In this document: positions 37,268 through 51,500 of the stretch, in pieces | Position numbering within the stretch: the first letter of the stretch is position 1 | Layout of the letters: the number at the start of each line of letters is the position of its first letter | Source of the DNA: Piromyces finnis | Lineage: Eukaryota > Neocallimastigomycota > Neocallimastigomycetes > Neocallimastigales > Neocallimastigaceae | Direction: 5' to 3' | DNA length: 64,000 nt | Assembly: GCA_002104945.1 (NCBI GenBank) | Contig: MCFH01000003.1 | Span: forward strand, 1,116,001 to 1,180,000 | Notes under the pieces: model-generated | What the model was told of the DNA's origin: nothing | Seen by the model: the letters and a program-made list of their open reading frames with translations, nothing else | Databases searched by the model: none | Program-made: the position numbers and the translations under genes

Positions 37268-39401
37268 AAAAAAAAAGTTTATATTTCTATATCAAATAAT
37301 AATTGGTCTCTCATTCGATAGTAAATAATAATCTATTGAAAGTATATATATAATTAATATTAACAAATGGAGTAAATGTTGGTATTCATATTTTTATTAT
37401 TAGAAAAAAAAAAAAAACATGAGATGTTTATTTTTTTTTATTTTATATCTATTTAATTCCTTGAAGAATCATACCCAATATAAAGTTTTTTTTTTTTTAT
37501 TATTTCCATTAATGAAATAATAGAAAGAGATAAGCATTATATTATAAACTTTATTACTATAATCTTTAGAGAGATTAATATTATTTTTTTTAAAAAAAAA
37601 CTTTTTATAAAAAATAATAATAATAATAATAATAATAATAATTATATATTAGTTATTATCTAAAGATGATGGTTTTATAAAATAGCAAATTATTTTTATT
37701 TATTTATTTTTTTTTTATATAGTAGAAACATTAAGAAATATATATTAATAAAAAAGAAAAGAATAATGCAATGGGTGTATCAAATATATGTTTTGTGTAT
37801 GTGTTTGTTAAACATTATTTAAAGAATAGATATTAAAAAGATAGTTTCAAATTGTATTATTATATCCTCAATTTTCTTCTCACTTAAAAGGTATTATCCA
37901 TTTTTGAAATTTTTTTTTTTTTTAATATTTCTATATAAAAAGATGGATTAGCTATTCCTATAATATGTATTATATTTAATAAGGTAGTTAAATCAATAAT
38001 AATAGTTACCATTATCACCATCATCACCACCACCACCACAACAACAAGAACAATAACAAGAGCAACAACAAGAACAACATGAACAACAAAAACAATAAGA
38101 ACAACAACAACAATAATAATAATAAATAGATAATAACTTTTTATTATATACTTTTATTATAGACTATTTAATATTAATTATAATTATAATAAAAAAAAAC
38201 TATAAATATTTTAAACAAATCATTAATCTTTTAATATTTTTTCATTTTTCAATTTCAACACACCTACATTTAACTAAAAGAAGAAACACTAGGAACTTTT
38301 AAAAAAAATAAATTTTTTAAAAATATTTAATTCTTTTTTTTTTCAAATGATATATTAAAAAGTTCAAGATATAAACACTCTTTTTTTTTCAAGAGAAATA
38401 ACTTTTTTCCTACATCAGACATTAGTCAATATTAAATAATAATTATAGAAATGGTGAAATGATAATTGTTTTTCTAGTTAAAAAGTTCATGTTTTTTTGC
38501 TGTTCACTTTTTCTAAAAAAAAGTTGTTTTTTTTAATTTTTAATCTTACCAATAATGGCTATGATCCAATAAAATTTCAGTGTTGTATATTAACAATATA
38601 CTCTTAACAATATATTTTTTATATTAAATTAATCATACGCATATATTAATTTATATTAAAAATATTTTTGGTGAAATGTAAAATTATAATTTTTTTTTTT
38701 TAGTTTGGTTTTGTATATAACAATAAGGTTGACTATTTAATAAGATTATACAAATATAACTTGTTTAAAATTGTTATTTTTTTAAATAAGTTTAAAAATA
38801 ATCAAAACAAACATAATAATTAATAATAATAATAGACATAATAATATTATTATTGTATTTATACGATTCAACTTTAAAAAAAAATGAAAATTGAAAAGTT
38901 TTTATTAATAAAATCTTAATTATTATAAAATAAATTAAAACTTGTGGATTTTAATTAAAATTTACCATTTATAGTTATATTAAATTTTAAAGTATAATTT
39001 CTAGTAAAAAAAAAAAAAAAAAAAATCTCAAAAAACAACCAGCAACACTTTCAACTTTTCGTTTTTCTCATTTTCATTTTCATTTATTTCTTTTTTTTTT
39101 TTTGTAAAAAAGTAAAAATAAGAATTATTGATTTCAAAAAAGCTAAAGGTAAAAAAAGAAAGAAATAAAATATTATTTTCATCTCAAAAATATTTTTCAA
39201 AAAAGAAAATCCTTTACAATTCTAAAAAGTAAAGAGAAATTAAAAGTATAATTGAAATTGAAATTTCACTTTAAAAATACTTTTTTTTAAAATAAAGAAA
39301 AAATAGTTTATTGAGGTGAAATAATATTTATTACTATTAAAAGAATATAAAATAATATTCAAATAAATAAAAAAAAATTAAAAAGGATTTATTCATTCAT
39401 T
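37268..39401. other. Intergenic, with a CAA/AGAACAA low-complexity tract
   Basis: Non-coding DNA between the UXT-like and F-box genes. An AC-rich tract at about 38020-38120 is made of CAC, CAA and GAACAA triplets, but stops bound it and it has no start codon context, so I treat it as simple sequence. The last 300 bp should be the F-box gene promoter. Confidence 0.55.
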
Positions 39402-41701
39402 ATGGTAAAGATTTTTGAACCAGACTATAAGAGATTTAAAATTCCATATGAATATCTTACCTATAAAAATTGGAAAGATGACCCAAATTATTTATTCGAT
39501 GATAATGACGAACTTATATTAAAGGAAGCTGAAAAAGATTATATATTATGGAAAAATCATATTTATGGTAGGCATGTCATTTATTAAATGAAACTATATA
39601 TTTAATATTTATAATATATTTATAAAATAGGTATAAAATAGTTATAATATTAGTTTATTTGTTTGTTTGTTTAAAAAAAAGTATATACATATACATTTAA
39701 ATTATTAAAATAAAATTTATTTATTATTACTCTTTTTTTTTCAATTTTTTTTTTTTTTATATTTAATAAATACTTTAAAATATAATTATTAATTTGTACG
39801 TTATATAATATTGTATATCTATCTATCAAATATTAAATTCCAACAATAATAATAATAAATTAGAATTAGCTTTTCATAATATAGATAAATGGGATGCCAA
39901 CATGAAAATTATTCCATATCAACATTCAATATTTGAAAAAATCGGTTTAGATTTATGGGATAAAATTTTAAATAATTTATCCTACGAAAATATTAAATGT
40001 TTTAGCCTTACTAGTCGTTATGCTAATAGAATTGTTCATTCGTATGTAAAGGCAAAATATCAACGTATGGTTCATGCTGGTAAACCTATTATATTTTATA
40101 ATATTTCCAAAGCAAAAATTATAAAACCTTCTGATAGACTGGATTTAAACACCGTTAATACCTCTGAATTTGACATTCTTGAATTATTTCAATCTTGTCT
40201 TAACAACAACAGTATCTATTACATTGATTTATTTGAAAAATTTGGAAGTAAAAGAAATATAAATAATTCATTTTCCAATTTATTAATGAATACCTATAGA
40301 TTTAATGCCTCCCATGATGCTGAATATCTCTATCAATCAACTTATCCGGTATTTTATCATACTCATGTATTTCCTACGTTTTATAGTCGTATCATCGAAA
40401 GATCGGTAATGGAACTTTTGTCTTTTTACAAAAATGATACTAGTATTTATAATAATCTTTATTATATATTTGACTTATCGAGGGAGGATAAACCATTGGA
40501 AAATATTGAAATGAATTTAGATTCCCTTCATCACGTTTTAAATCTTGAAATAAAAAAAGAGGAAGAGAATGGTAGGATAGCATCCGAAAAAATATCCATG
40601 ACACTTCCTAATGCTCAAGATTATGTCATACCAAAAGTTTTTAGAACCTTTATTCATTTAATTCAAAATAGTTGTCCGTTTGTTAATGATGGCTTTGTTT
40701 TTCAAATGTTAATTCCATCCCAATTTTGTCCAACATCTGATGTATCGGTTCACGCGCTTCACGATGAAAAATTCTTTGAATTAATTATACAAGGTCATGT
40801 CGCCAAGGTAATTAATGAAATAAGAAAATCGTATGTTCAACCAACACATCCAATTTCACACATGGAAATAGACCATAACCCAAATAATAATAATGAAAAT
40901 ACTGAAAATAATACTGAAAATAATACTGAAAATGAAACTAATAATGAAAATAATGAAATTACTGGAAATAATAATGAAAATGAAACTAATGAAAGTAATA
41001 ATAAAGAATCGATAAAATGGCCATTAGACCTTTATTACATTGATTCCGAAGAAATACATGAAATCAAGTATAAAAAGGAAAGAATAAATTGGTTTGAATG
41101 GTTACCGTTTATTGGTATTCATGAACAAACTCAACGTGAACTTCAAAATTTCATTCATCATAATGAAAATCCGGAAGGAAATCCTAATCAAGATGAAGCT
41201 ATTCAAAATGAAAATGAAGCCTTAGGACAGCAATTAAATCTTAATATGAATGTAGCATTTAATCAAGCAGCTGTTAACGCTTTACGTGAAGATAATATGG
41301 ATAGAAATAGAAATTTGGAAAGAAATACAAGAAATTGTACTCTCTACATCAATATTAATTCAAAATCTAAATTTTTCGGTAGTCTTGGTCATCTTTATCA
41401 TGGACGTTTTGAATTGATTACAAATTCACTTTCAGAATTTGTAAAAGCTCGTGCTTTATGGAATTTCATGAGATGGTGTGGTGGTAAACATGAAATGTTA
41501 CGTAATTATTTATGGCCAATGTTGGCTGAAAAAGAAGGTTGTTTATACGGTTTTAGAAAAAGAGAAGTACTTAATGGAGCTTGTCGTGGTTCATTAGACG
41601 ATTTAGCCTTTAGTATCAATAATATAAGCTATACGAGTTTTATTGAATTTTACCGAATGTTATTTGAAATAAAATCTTTGGATTACGAAACATTAAATTA
41701 A
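39402..41701 (+). CDS. F-box domain protein of unknown substrate
   Basis: Predicted substrate-binding subunit of an SCF ubiquitin ligase. Two exons (39402-39567 and 39864-41701) join in frame to give 667 residues. The first 55 residues are acidic and Tyr-rich, without a known motif. An F-box-like segment, FEKIGLDLWDKILNNL followed by IKCFSLTSRYANRIV, lies at about residues 77-110. An Asn/Glu/Thr repeat (ENNTEN-type, encoded near 40889-41015) forms a disordered insert. The C-terminal part has conserved-looking blocks (EWLPFIGIHEQ, KARALWNFMRWCGGKHEM) that I do not recognise. No WD40, LRR or Kelch repeats are visible, so the target-binding region is undefined. The F-box call rests on pattern alone; the gene itself is sure. 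Confidence 0.75.
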
Positions 41702-42399
41702 AAGGAATAGAAATCCATTATAAATAGCTAATATATTCAAATTTATTCTCTTTTTTTTTACATAAAATTAAAAAAAAAAAAATCTTTACCATAAAAAAAA
41801 AAAAAGGATTTACATTTACTTTGAAATGAAATCAATAATTTTTATTTTATATTTATCTATATCCTATAAATATTACAAATAATAATATTAACTTTTTTTT
41901 TATTATTTAAATAATTTTGATCCATCGCTTTTTCTTTATTTATTAAACCATTATATTATATAAAAATAATGTTATATATATATATATTAATATTTGATAA
42001 CAATAATACTATCTTCAATTAAATATTAATAATAATAAATAATACGATCATACACTATCCTATTACTATCAATAAAAAATAAAAATTGTTTTTATTATCA
42101 ATTAAAAAAAATAATAATAATAATAAATAAATAAAATATAAAAAAAAATTATTTACATTGAAATAATATTAAAAACTTTTTTTTTTTTATTTTTATTTTT
42201 TAGTTGGATGATTTCTGTTTTTTTAAATGATTTAAACAGGTTGGGTTTAAAGTAATAATAGAATAGTATATCCTATAGTATGTTTTTTAAAAAGTTTATA
42301 AATTTATATTAAGCTTTATTATTTATTTTTTTATATTATTTGATATTTCGCTTTTAAACTATATATATAAAATTGATTTATATTTTATACCATAATGAC

Positions 42400-42432
<33 letters not shown>

Positions 42433-42607
42433 TAATTATTTATTATTTATTTATTTTCGATAAGATTAAAAATTAAAAAGAGTTTAAATTTTGTAGGATT
42501 ACATTTTATAAAGTATTAGATATATATATATATTTTTAGATTACTTTTAATTTTAATTTTTTTTTTTTAATGTCAAAAAAAAAAAAAAAAAAAAAAAAGA
42601 GGTTTCA
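41702..42607. other. Convergent intergenic region
   Basis: AT-rich DNA between the 3' ends of the F-box and RGP1-like genes, with ATT and AAT arrays (for example 42403-42431) and nothing coding that I can support. Confidence 0.6.
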
Positions 42608-45276
42608 TCATATATAGATAGAAACAAAGTCATTTGTTTTATTGCTTTGGATACCATATTTAGAACCGTAAACTTTTATTGGTATTTTACAATCAAAGGT
42701 TTCGACATTTGAATTGGTAATACCGGTAGAATGAATAAAATTATTATTTTTGGAATCAATATTCATAATTTTTTCATTAGAACTGGTAATGAATTCAAAA
42801 CGTAAGAACCATTTTAAATTTACTATTTTATGAATAATATTTAAAATATATATAAATAAAAAGGAGAGGGGGATTAAATATTTTAGTATTAATGATGATG
42901 AATAATTATTCTAATTTTATAAATATAAAATAAATCTTGCTGTTAAATTAAATCTTATAAAAAGAGGACTATCTTTTCTACAGCAGATAATTTTTTAAAT
43001 AGTTTATAGTATGTATAATTATTTAAAATAAAAAAAAAAAAAAAAAAAAAAATTTTTTTTTTTTCCTTCTCTGGCTTACCTGCATTAATATTAAATTCTG
43101 GTGTAGCAAAAAGCGGTATGGGTAATTCAACAAATATTTTTGAATTATTTAAACAGAAATCTTGTTGATGAGCAATAACTTTTTTGGTGACACGACCACC
43201 TTTTCCTTTAGAACGTAACGCGTAGGGGTATTCAATTTGTTCATCGGTTTCTAAATACGTGGTCACTTGATAACATCTAAGAGCATTGGTTTTAAATTTT
43301 ATTATACCAATGATAGATTCACCTAAACGATAGACACTACGAGTAAAGAGTAATTGTGCTACATTTTCATTATCTTTACAAATTTCATAGGATACTTTAG
43401 ATGCTTGTTGACATAATTGACATACATTTCTAAAGGAAGAACCTTCATCTATTTTTATAGCATGATTTGTTTCTATGGGTGTATAGGGTAATGGGCTATG
43501 AATTAAATCTAATGATTCCGTACTACGTTGACTTATGGTGGAAAGATCCTTATTAATGATGACAGGATTTAAAATATCATAGGCAGGTTTAGAGCCATCA
43601 TCATCTGCATAGGAAAATACTTTGAAAGGTAGTGTAATGGAATAAGGAGTGGTATTCAACGGAGTTTTCTGAATACCGATATGAACACTATAATTGATTT
43701 TTATGGATCTACCATAATAGGTGGGTGGAAGGGAGGTGGGTAACACGATAGAATAGTCAAATATTTTTGTTTCTCCGGGTTCTAAACTTAAATTACAAAA
43801 CAAAATCCCTGGAGCAGTGGAATATATTGGTATATCTACTCGATTGTATCTTGGATCGTTAGTTCTATCAATATCATATCCGATGGAACCTCCTCCACCT
43901 ACCTTACTACCATACCGTATCTTGGATTTCAAGGATTCAAAAAGATTTAAATTAATATGATTACCATCCAAGGTACATTTACCCATGACTTGAATATAAC
44001 CAATGGAAATGGTTTCGCGTATTGATTTTGCGGTAGGGGTTGAGGATGATTTATTTGATGATGATGATGATGATAATGTACCATTACTACTATTATTGGA
44101 ATTATTAGCAAGAGAATTATTAATGCTATTTTCTAGGAGATTTGAACTGGAATTGTTGTAGTAACTTTTAATTTCGAAATCACTATTTAAACTTGTACTA
44201 GACATGGAATGTTGTTGAACCTTTTCACCACTTTTTTTATCTAATGAATATAAAATGGTGTTTGGTGTGTTATTAAGACGTTTAAAAGATCCAGTATTTG
44301 TAGAATCCGTGATATGGGAATCTTGTGAGGAAGCATCATCATTATTTTTAAGGCTTTCAGAACTTAGTTCAATTTTTTTAATTTCAATATCATTGGCATT
44401 TTGATTTGGTTCATTAGATTTGACGGATAATGCGGGATTTTGGGAGTGAGAGATAGCCTTTGCTTTAGTATTAATATTAATTTGAGTACTTTTATCATTT
44501 AATTCTTTAATTTGATAAATTTGAGACATGGCATCAACACTTGCACTTAGAGGACCTGCACTCATTAAATTACTTTCATCATAATCAAAATTTGTAATTG
44601 TTGTATTTGGACTCGATATATCACTAATAAAATTAGTTTGTGTGGTACTTATTTGAGATAAATGACTATGACTATTATCCCCTACATTTCTCTGAACAAA
44701 AGTCGAACTGGTATCTTCAAGGGTGGAGGAGTCATTCCCTTCTAATTTTCCTTTATCATCACCATTTTTATTTGGTGTAGGATTTGTGGAGGAGGTGGTG
44801 GTGGTGATGGTAGATGATTCATTTTTATTATTATCTAATTCTTGTTGGACGGTTTCTTCGTTTAACAAGAATGACATGGAACGTCTAAAAAGTTTCTTTA
44901 AACTAAAACTTTCATCATTAGTATTTGTTCTTCTCTGATTGTTATTATTATTGATAGGATCTGATGAGTTATTACCAGCGGTTAGATTGGTATTTATACT
45001 AGTGAGTTCAGGTTTTTCATTTTTATTTTTATTGGTTTCCATAGCTAATTTTTTAACGGTATCAATGGATTTACGACGCCTTATCACCGATTTACTTTTT
45101 ACAAATACATCATTTGAGGGGGGTACAACAACATTTTTTATTTTTTTATCTTGTAAATTTTTAGAGGTATCAAAAGTTGAATTGGTAATTTTAATGGTAC
45201 AAGTGACTTGTTCCCCGCCCCAAAAAAGGGCATCTTTATTTTTTTTTGGAAATGAAGCTTTAACAATAACTGGCAT
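42608..45276 (-). CDS. RGP1-like arrestin-fold subunit of the Ypt6/Rab6 exchange factor
   Basis: RGP1 acts with RIC1 as the nucleotide exchange factor for Ypt6/Rab6 at the Golgi. Two exons (45276-43080 and 42822-42608) join in frame to give 803 residues. The N-terminus VIVKASFPKKNKDALFWGGE is followed by VTCTIKITN, the RGP1/arrestin start. The second half holds YSTAPGILFCNLSLEPGETK, then FDYSIVLPTSLPPTYYG, IKINYSVHIGIQK, and FVELPIPLFATPEF. Exon 2 adds LKWFLRFEFITSS and FDCKIPIKVYGS, matching the WRLHFEF and PIKV blocks of animal RGP1. Between the first strands and the rest lies about 350 residues of Ser/Asn/Thr-rich low complexity, much longer than in animal homologues. No RIC1 gene is in the window. 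The last exon is short and easy to miss. Confidence 0.85.
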
Positions 45277-48200
45277 TGTATTAATTTTAATATTATTGTA
45301 GTAGTAGATAGGTATAAATATTATATTACTTTGATTATATATTTATTATATATTTCTCGTGAATTTTTAATTTTAATAATTTTATATCAATGATTTACTA
45401 TAAATATTTATATATATATAAATAAATAAATAAAAAAAAGTTTCATTTAGTATTTTAAAAATTAAAAAAATAAAGAAATTCAATTTAAAAAATAAAAAGA
45501 GCTGTAATAATAATACTGATAATTTTAATAATGTCTTTTAATACGGGTGCAATTTTAATTTTATAACATTTCCTGAAATTTATTTTTATCATTTTGGTTT
45601 ATTGGCTTGCCTAAAAAAAAAAAAAAAAAAAAATGTATTGTTGTTGGAATTGTTCATTTTCTTAAAATATTTTTGGTATTGTTAAATTGACCAATAGTAA
45701 CATGGACTATTTAAAAAAATTATTTAGATTCTCTAATAAATTTATTTACTTATTTTTCTTTATCAACTGTGAATTTAATAATAACAACCATAATAATATT
45801 ATTAATAAATTTATTTGCCTTTCACTTTTTTATTTTTTATATTATTAATAAATTGTTTAATAGTTTTAACTTTTTTTTTTTTTTTTTCTACATTGTTGTT
45901 GTTAACTTGACTTTGTTGATTTATGTTATCTTCACCTTTTTTTTTAAGAGATTTCTACGTTTTAATATTTGCAATTTTTATTTAATTCCATCATTTATAG
46001 TTGGTTTTTTTTTTTTTTTTTCTAATTAATAATAATGGTGGTGATGGTAAAACTCCTTTATTTTTTCTTTCTATCCTACAAGTTCTAGGTTCTACGTTTT
46101 AAATATACCTTTTTTTTTTTTTTTTTTGAATATACTCACTTTTTTTCATTTCTAAAAAATGGTTCTTTTTTTTTTTTTTAAGTCAAGTTTCATGGATTAT
46201 TTAACGTAAAATGGTAATGAAATTGGTGGTTAGAATAATAAAAAAAAAAGTTTCTTTTCTTGTTTTCTTTCTAAAATCTAATCAATAGATTGGAAAAAAA
46301 AAAAAAAAAAGTTTTTTTTTTCTTCTTTGAAACAAAGTTTTTGGTTTGTGTTGCTGTCACTGTTGCTGTTGTTGTTGTTGTTGTTGCTGTTATTCAACTA
46401 CCAAAATTCTAAATAATAATAATTATAATTATTATTTGGAAATTTTCTGTAATTAATAATAAACAAAATTTTTTTTTTTATTTTGTTTTTGTTTTATATT
46501 TTATAATTCTATTTATTAATATAAATTAGTTAATGAATATATTATTAATGTTTTAAATAAATCTTATAAATTATATAAATGAATTACTAAATAAATAGTT
46601 TGAATTACCTTTTTTAATTAATCATCAAGTAATGACTTCCATACCTCATGAAACCTATTATTGTATATATTAATAATATATATAAATATAATTGATATTA
46701 ATTATTTTATATATTGTAAAGTATATTTATAATATATAATAGAATCAATTTGAATTTTTTGATTTAATTTTCATTAATACTAATTGAATTCTTAATACAT
46801 TTAATTACCATATAATAGAATATAATTAACATATATTAATATATATTATTAATATATATTAATATTCATTTTAATTTAATTATTTGATCTTGTAATTCAT
46901 TAAATTTAAAAAGTTAAAAAAATAAATGAATATTTAAATATAAAAGTAAATAAATATATAAATGAATAAATATATAATATTCAAATAAACTTATTAAATA
47001 ATATAAATAAATATTCAAATAATTATTTTTACAAAATAAATGAATGATTATAGTTGGCTTGGATAAATCAGGTATGAAAAGGTAGAAATAGGCAATATTG
47101 TTTTGCTTGGATTTCACAATATTGGTTATAGGATGATAATAGCTACTTCAAAATAAAACAAGACATTGGTTATAGAGTGATATATAATTCACAGCTACTT
47201 CAAAATAAAACAAGACACTGAATAATTGTATAATAAAAAATTTATTACTATAAATATTTATATAATTATTTTTTTATTCGCACCTTTAATAAAAACATAA
47301 ATACATCGATAATCCATGGAGGGATAATCAAAAGATTCAGTAAATGGTATTTATGATTGTAATTGTAGTATAAAATAAAATAAAAATGATAAAAACATTG
47401 TTTTACCAGGTATCAAAAGAAGAATTTAGAAACCATGATTAAAATGGATCAATTTCAATACTAGAATACATAAATAGATAAAGTTTCAAATGAAACGATA
47501 TACTCATACTCTTCAAATATATATAAATAAATAATAAAAAAAGATTTATAAATTTGGAATTATAAAAGAATTATATATAAAAAAAAGGATAACACAGTTA
47601 TTAAATTTAAAATTCATTATAAATATTGTATATCTATTTTAAAGTATTAGTTAATATTACTTTTTTTTATTATTATTATTGTTATTATAAAAAAGCTTAT
47701 ATATTACGGGAAAAAAAAAAAAGACATAATACTTGAAACAATTAGAATTAAACAATTATTATCATTATTATTATTAAATAAAAAATAAACAATTATTATC
47801 ATTATAATTATTATTATTAAATAAAAAATAAAGTGTTGATGATTTATTATTATTATTGTTATAATTAATGCTATACGTTATATAATTAATATTGTTGATT
47901 TGTTTTTTGTTTGTTCTTTTTTTTTTTTTTTTTTATAAAAAAAATATTAATATATATATTTAAAAAATAAAAATGGTAATACTTCAAATTAAAAAGTGTT
48001 TTAAGTTCTTTAATTGAAATATGTATTGATGATAAACTAAAATGATATTATTTTACATAATTTATTATACATTTTTTATTATTAAAATTAATGTTAATAA
48101 TATTAATAATATTACTATTATATTATTGCTTTTATTGCCAATGTTGTTGTTGTTGTTGTTGTTTTGTTATACTTTTAAATATATATTAATAGTTTTTTTT

Positions 48201-48521
48201 TATTTGTTTGTTTGTTTTGTTTTGTTTTGTTTTTTTTTTTTTTTAATTATTATTACGATTAAATTTTGATAAATATTATTTATTTATAGATTTTGTTTGT
48301 TTGTTTGTTTGTTTATTTGCATATTTATTTGTATATTTATATATAAGCATATAAATTAGGTTAAAAGAATTCCATTTTAATTTATAGTTTTATATATATT
48401 ATATTGGTATATAGATTTGTTTGTATATGAATGTAATTTTTTTTTTACTTTTATTTTATATAAAACAATTTGAATGAAAAAAAAATATTATAAAGTATTG
48501 TTTTTAGAATAGAATGATGAA
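45277..48521. other. Intergenic (3.2 kb) with a local direct repeat
   Basis: Upstream of the RGP1-like gene and downstream of the oxygenase-domain gene. It is mostly homopolymers and AT palindromes (46640-46870). A direct repeat lies at 47123-47218. I saw no exon or RNA gene. Confidence 0.55.
47123..47218. repeat. Imperfect tandem duplication (44 and 52 bp)
   Basis: Two adjacent copies begin TTGGTTATAG and end AGCTACTTCAAAATAAAACA followed by AGACA. The second copy carries an extra 8 bp and changes in the middle. The identical 25-base ends indicate a fairly recent local duplication. Confidence 0.85.
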
Positions 48522-51500
48522 TTAATTTAATTTACGACGACTAAAATCAACCCATTGGTAACTATTCGCAATCCATATTAATTTAGGAAGAAGGGTTTGA
48601 TGAATTCTACTCATTATATAGACGCCAATATCGGTTAATCCAAAAATATTATTTAAAAATCGAATAAAGACAATAAAAAGTGTAGCCATACCACTAGAAA
48701 GATATGATTTTTTTCCATGGATAACCTCCATATTACGTTCAACCTTTTTCTTGTATTTATTATAGGTTTGAGAAGAAGATGCCGTGGAAGTGGTTGATTC
48801 TTCTCTAAATCTAGATTTTCCTTTAGAGGGAAGACCGTCAAAATCTCTATAATATTTCTTTTTTATAGTGTCAAAGGAACGGTCATACTCGGAAGTATCT
48901 TCTAATCTTTTTATTGGATGGAATAACCATTGCATAATGTAGGAAATGTATGGGAAAGTGAATACTTTAACTTTATGATTTGGAAGGGAAATATTAATGG
49001 AATATGACATTTCTTTTGGAATGGGCATAGAAGTAAAATAGGTGAATTTTCGTGATATTTCATTTACAATGGATTTCATTAAAGCTGTCGTACCCAAAAT
49101 AGGTAGGGTTAAAGCCAATGATTTAATTACTGATTGAGCATGACATACTAATTCATTATCCCAACTAACCAACGGATCCTTTTCCAAGAAATAATTAATT
49201 GCAATTTCTGCGTATTTAGGAGTAATTATTTTATTACCATAATTTTTACCACGTTTATCTTCTAACCCACAAATCCATGAAATATACCGCCAAACTAAAA
49301 GATAATCCTCTTGTTCTTCCTTACTCATTGAAATTCCAAAGGTCCGTTCCATGGCTTTAATACTACCTATAGAAAGGTAAAGAATAGTTTTTGCTAAAGA
49401 TACTTGATTTATAGGGAAAATGGAATCTAATAATTCGGTGGGTAAGGCAATGACTTCCTTTTGAATTGGAGGTAATTCTTCTTCAATAGTAGGCTTTGCC
49501 GCCCCCTTTGAATTCTTCTTCGTCTTACGTTGATTGGGGATGGGTGAACTGGAAGGTGTTGGGTAATAATTTGAGACTTTGTTTTGAATCGTCTTGGACT
49601 TTTTTTTCTTCATGGTATTGGTATTGCTTTTCAAAAATTCAATTTCCAATTCATCTTCATTCATCATCGACGCCTTTTTATTCCTACTCTTTTTGTTATG
49701 GGCGGAATCGGTAAGTAAAAGTCGATCTTCAAATTGATTATTCGTTGTATTAGGATAGGCAAATTCAATGATTTTAACATCACTTTTAACCTCTGGTTTT
49801 GACTTTGGAATATATTGAAGATTTCCATCAGGGTCTAATTGATAACTTTCTTTTGGTTTATTCTTCTTTTTATTTTTTTTCTCATAGTATTTAACGCCAT
49901 CCCTAAGGTAGTCATGAAGTTCTTTAAGGTTAAACGAATGATCAACATATTCTACTCTAAATTGAGCATGACGACAACGAATTTGAATTAAGGATTTCCA
50001 GGCCATCCCTCCTGGTCTTAACGAATTTTCCATCATACTTTCAATAATAATTTGACTGGTCTCAAGATAGGCTGGTAAAAGGTCAACTCCTTCCTTTTTT
50101 TTTGGTGGTTTTGATTCTTTTTCATTCGTGGGATGACTGGATGAATTTAAAGGATCGGGTAATGGTAGGATAGCACCTTTTGTCATAGCATATAATGTAA
50201 TAGAAATCCAAAGAGGTAATCCATACTTCCAAAAGACCTCTTGACCTCTACTTATTTTATTCCAATCTACCCAATAAGGAACTTGACTAACCAAATCCAT
50301 AAAATCTGTGGAAGCCCGACGTTTTTGCTTTTGATATTGTTGAAGACGTTCCCGATCCTCCTTTGTACGACATTGAGAGAAATATGGGCTACTAGCATTA
50401 GCTTCATGATCATTTCCAAAACGATAGTTTTGAAAAGAATTATTTTCAATTGAATTTGCATCATCATTGGATGGATAATGATTTTGAATTATAACTTTGT
50501 TTGAATTTTGGCTTGAAAGAACGCCTCGAGTTGCAGTAGGTGTTGAAGGTGCTGTAGAATTAGAACTTGCTGTACCAATAATACATTGGTTTTCATTGAG
50601 CCTACGTTGAAGATGATTATATACGGTAGGTGGAAAATTTGTAGTGTAACCGTTATTTTCCAAGGTAAGAAAAACTTTTTGAGATACAGGTAAATCATTG
50701 CCCATAGCATTTTGAACAATGAGTTGAAAAGCATCTTGAGTGGGTGGTACTTTTAACATTAATAGTAAAGATTCCAAGGAACAATCATTTTCTGGGAAAA
50801 GTACTTGAGATGGTTTATCCGGACATTTTGGAGTAATTTCTTTTTCTAAAGTATTGGTGTTAAGGGAATTGGATTCCTCACTATAAACAAAGGCATCAAT
50901 TTCGTCTTGTAGTGTTTGAACATCCCTATATTATTTATGTAAATATATATAATATTAATTATAATTCATATTAAAAATAGCAATTTAAAATAAAAAATAA
51001 GAATACTATATATAAAATAAAAAATATTCATATTCCTATTCATATTAATAAAAAATGAAAATATTGATTATCATTAAAAATTGGTTTTTTTTTTTTAATA
51101 AAAAAAAAAAATTATGAATAATTTTAATATTGAAATGACTTTTTTTTTTTTTTTTTTGTTTTTCTTATTCTAATTAACAATTCATTGTACTCTATAAAAT
51201 ATTCTATATTATAATCAATATCAGTATTAATATCAACACTAATATTAATATCAACATCATCAATATCAATAATATCAATATTATCAATATCAACATCGTC
51301 AGTATCAACATTATAAAATATCAGCATTAATATCATATTTATTATATAAAAAAAGATATGACATAAATTTTATAGTTACTTATTGCTATAATCCAATAAA
51401 TTGTAATCAGGATCTAAGGAAAGTTTATTTTCATTCATGATATCAGATACAGAAGAAGAACAAGAAAGATCATTTAATCTTTTCTCTATATCTTCATTGT

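Noticed and set aside
38020-38120. CAC/CAA/GAACAA tract as a possible poly-Gln exon
   Set aside because: Stops bound it and there are no splice signals or start; treated as simple sequence.
44723-45301. Plus-strand frames opposite the RGP1-like gene
   Set aside because: They are antisense shadows of Ser/Asn-rich codons; the minus-strand frame matches a known family and joins a family-matching last exon.
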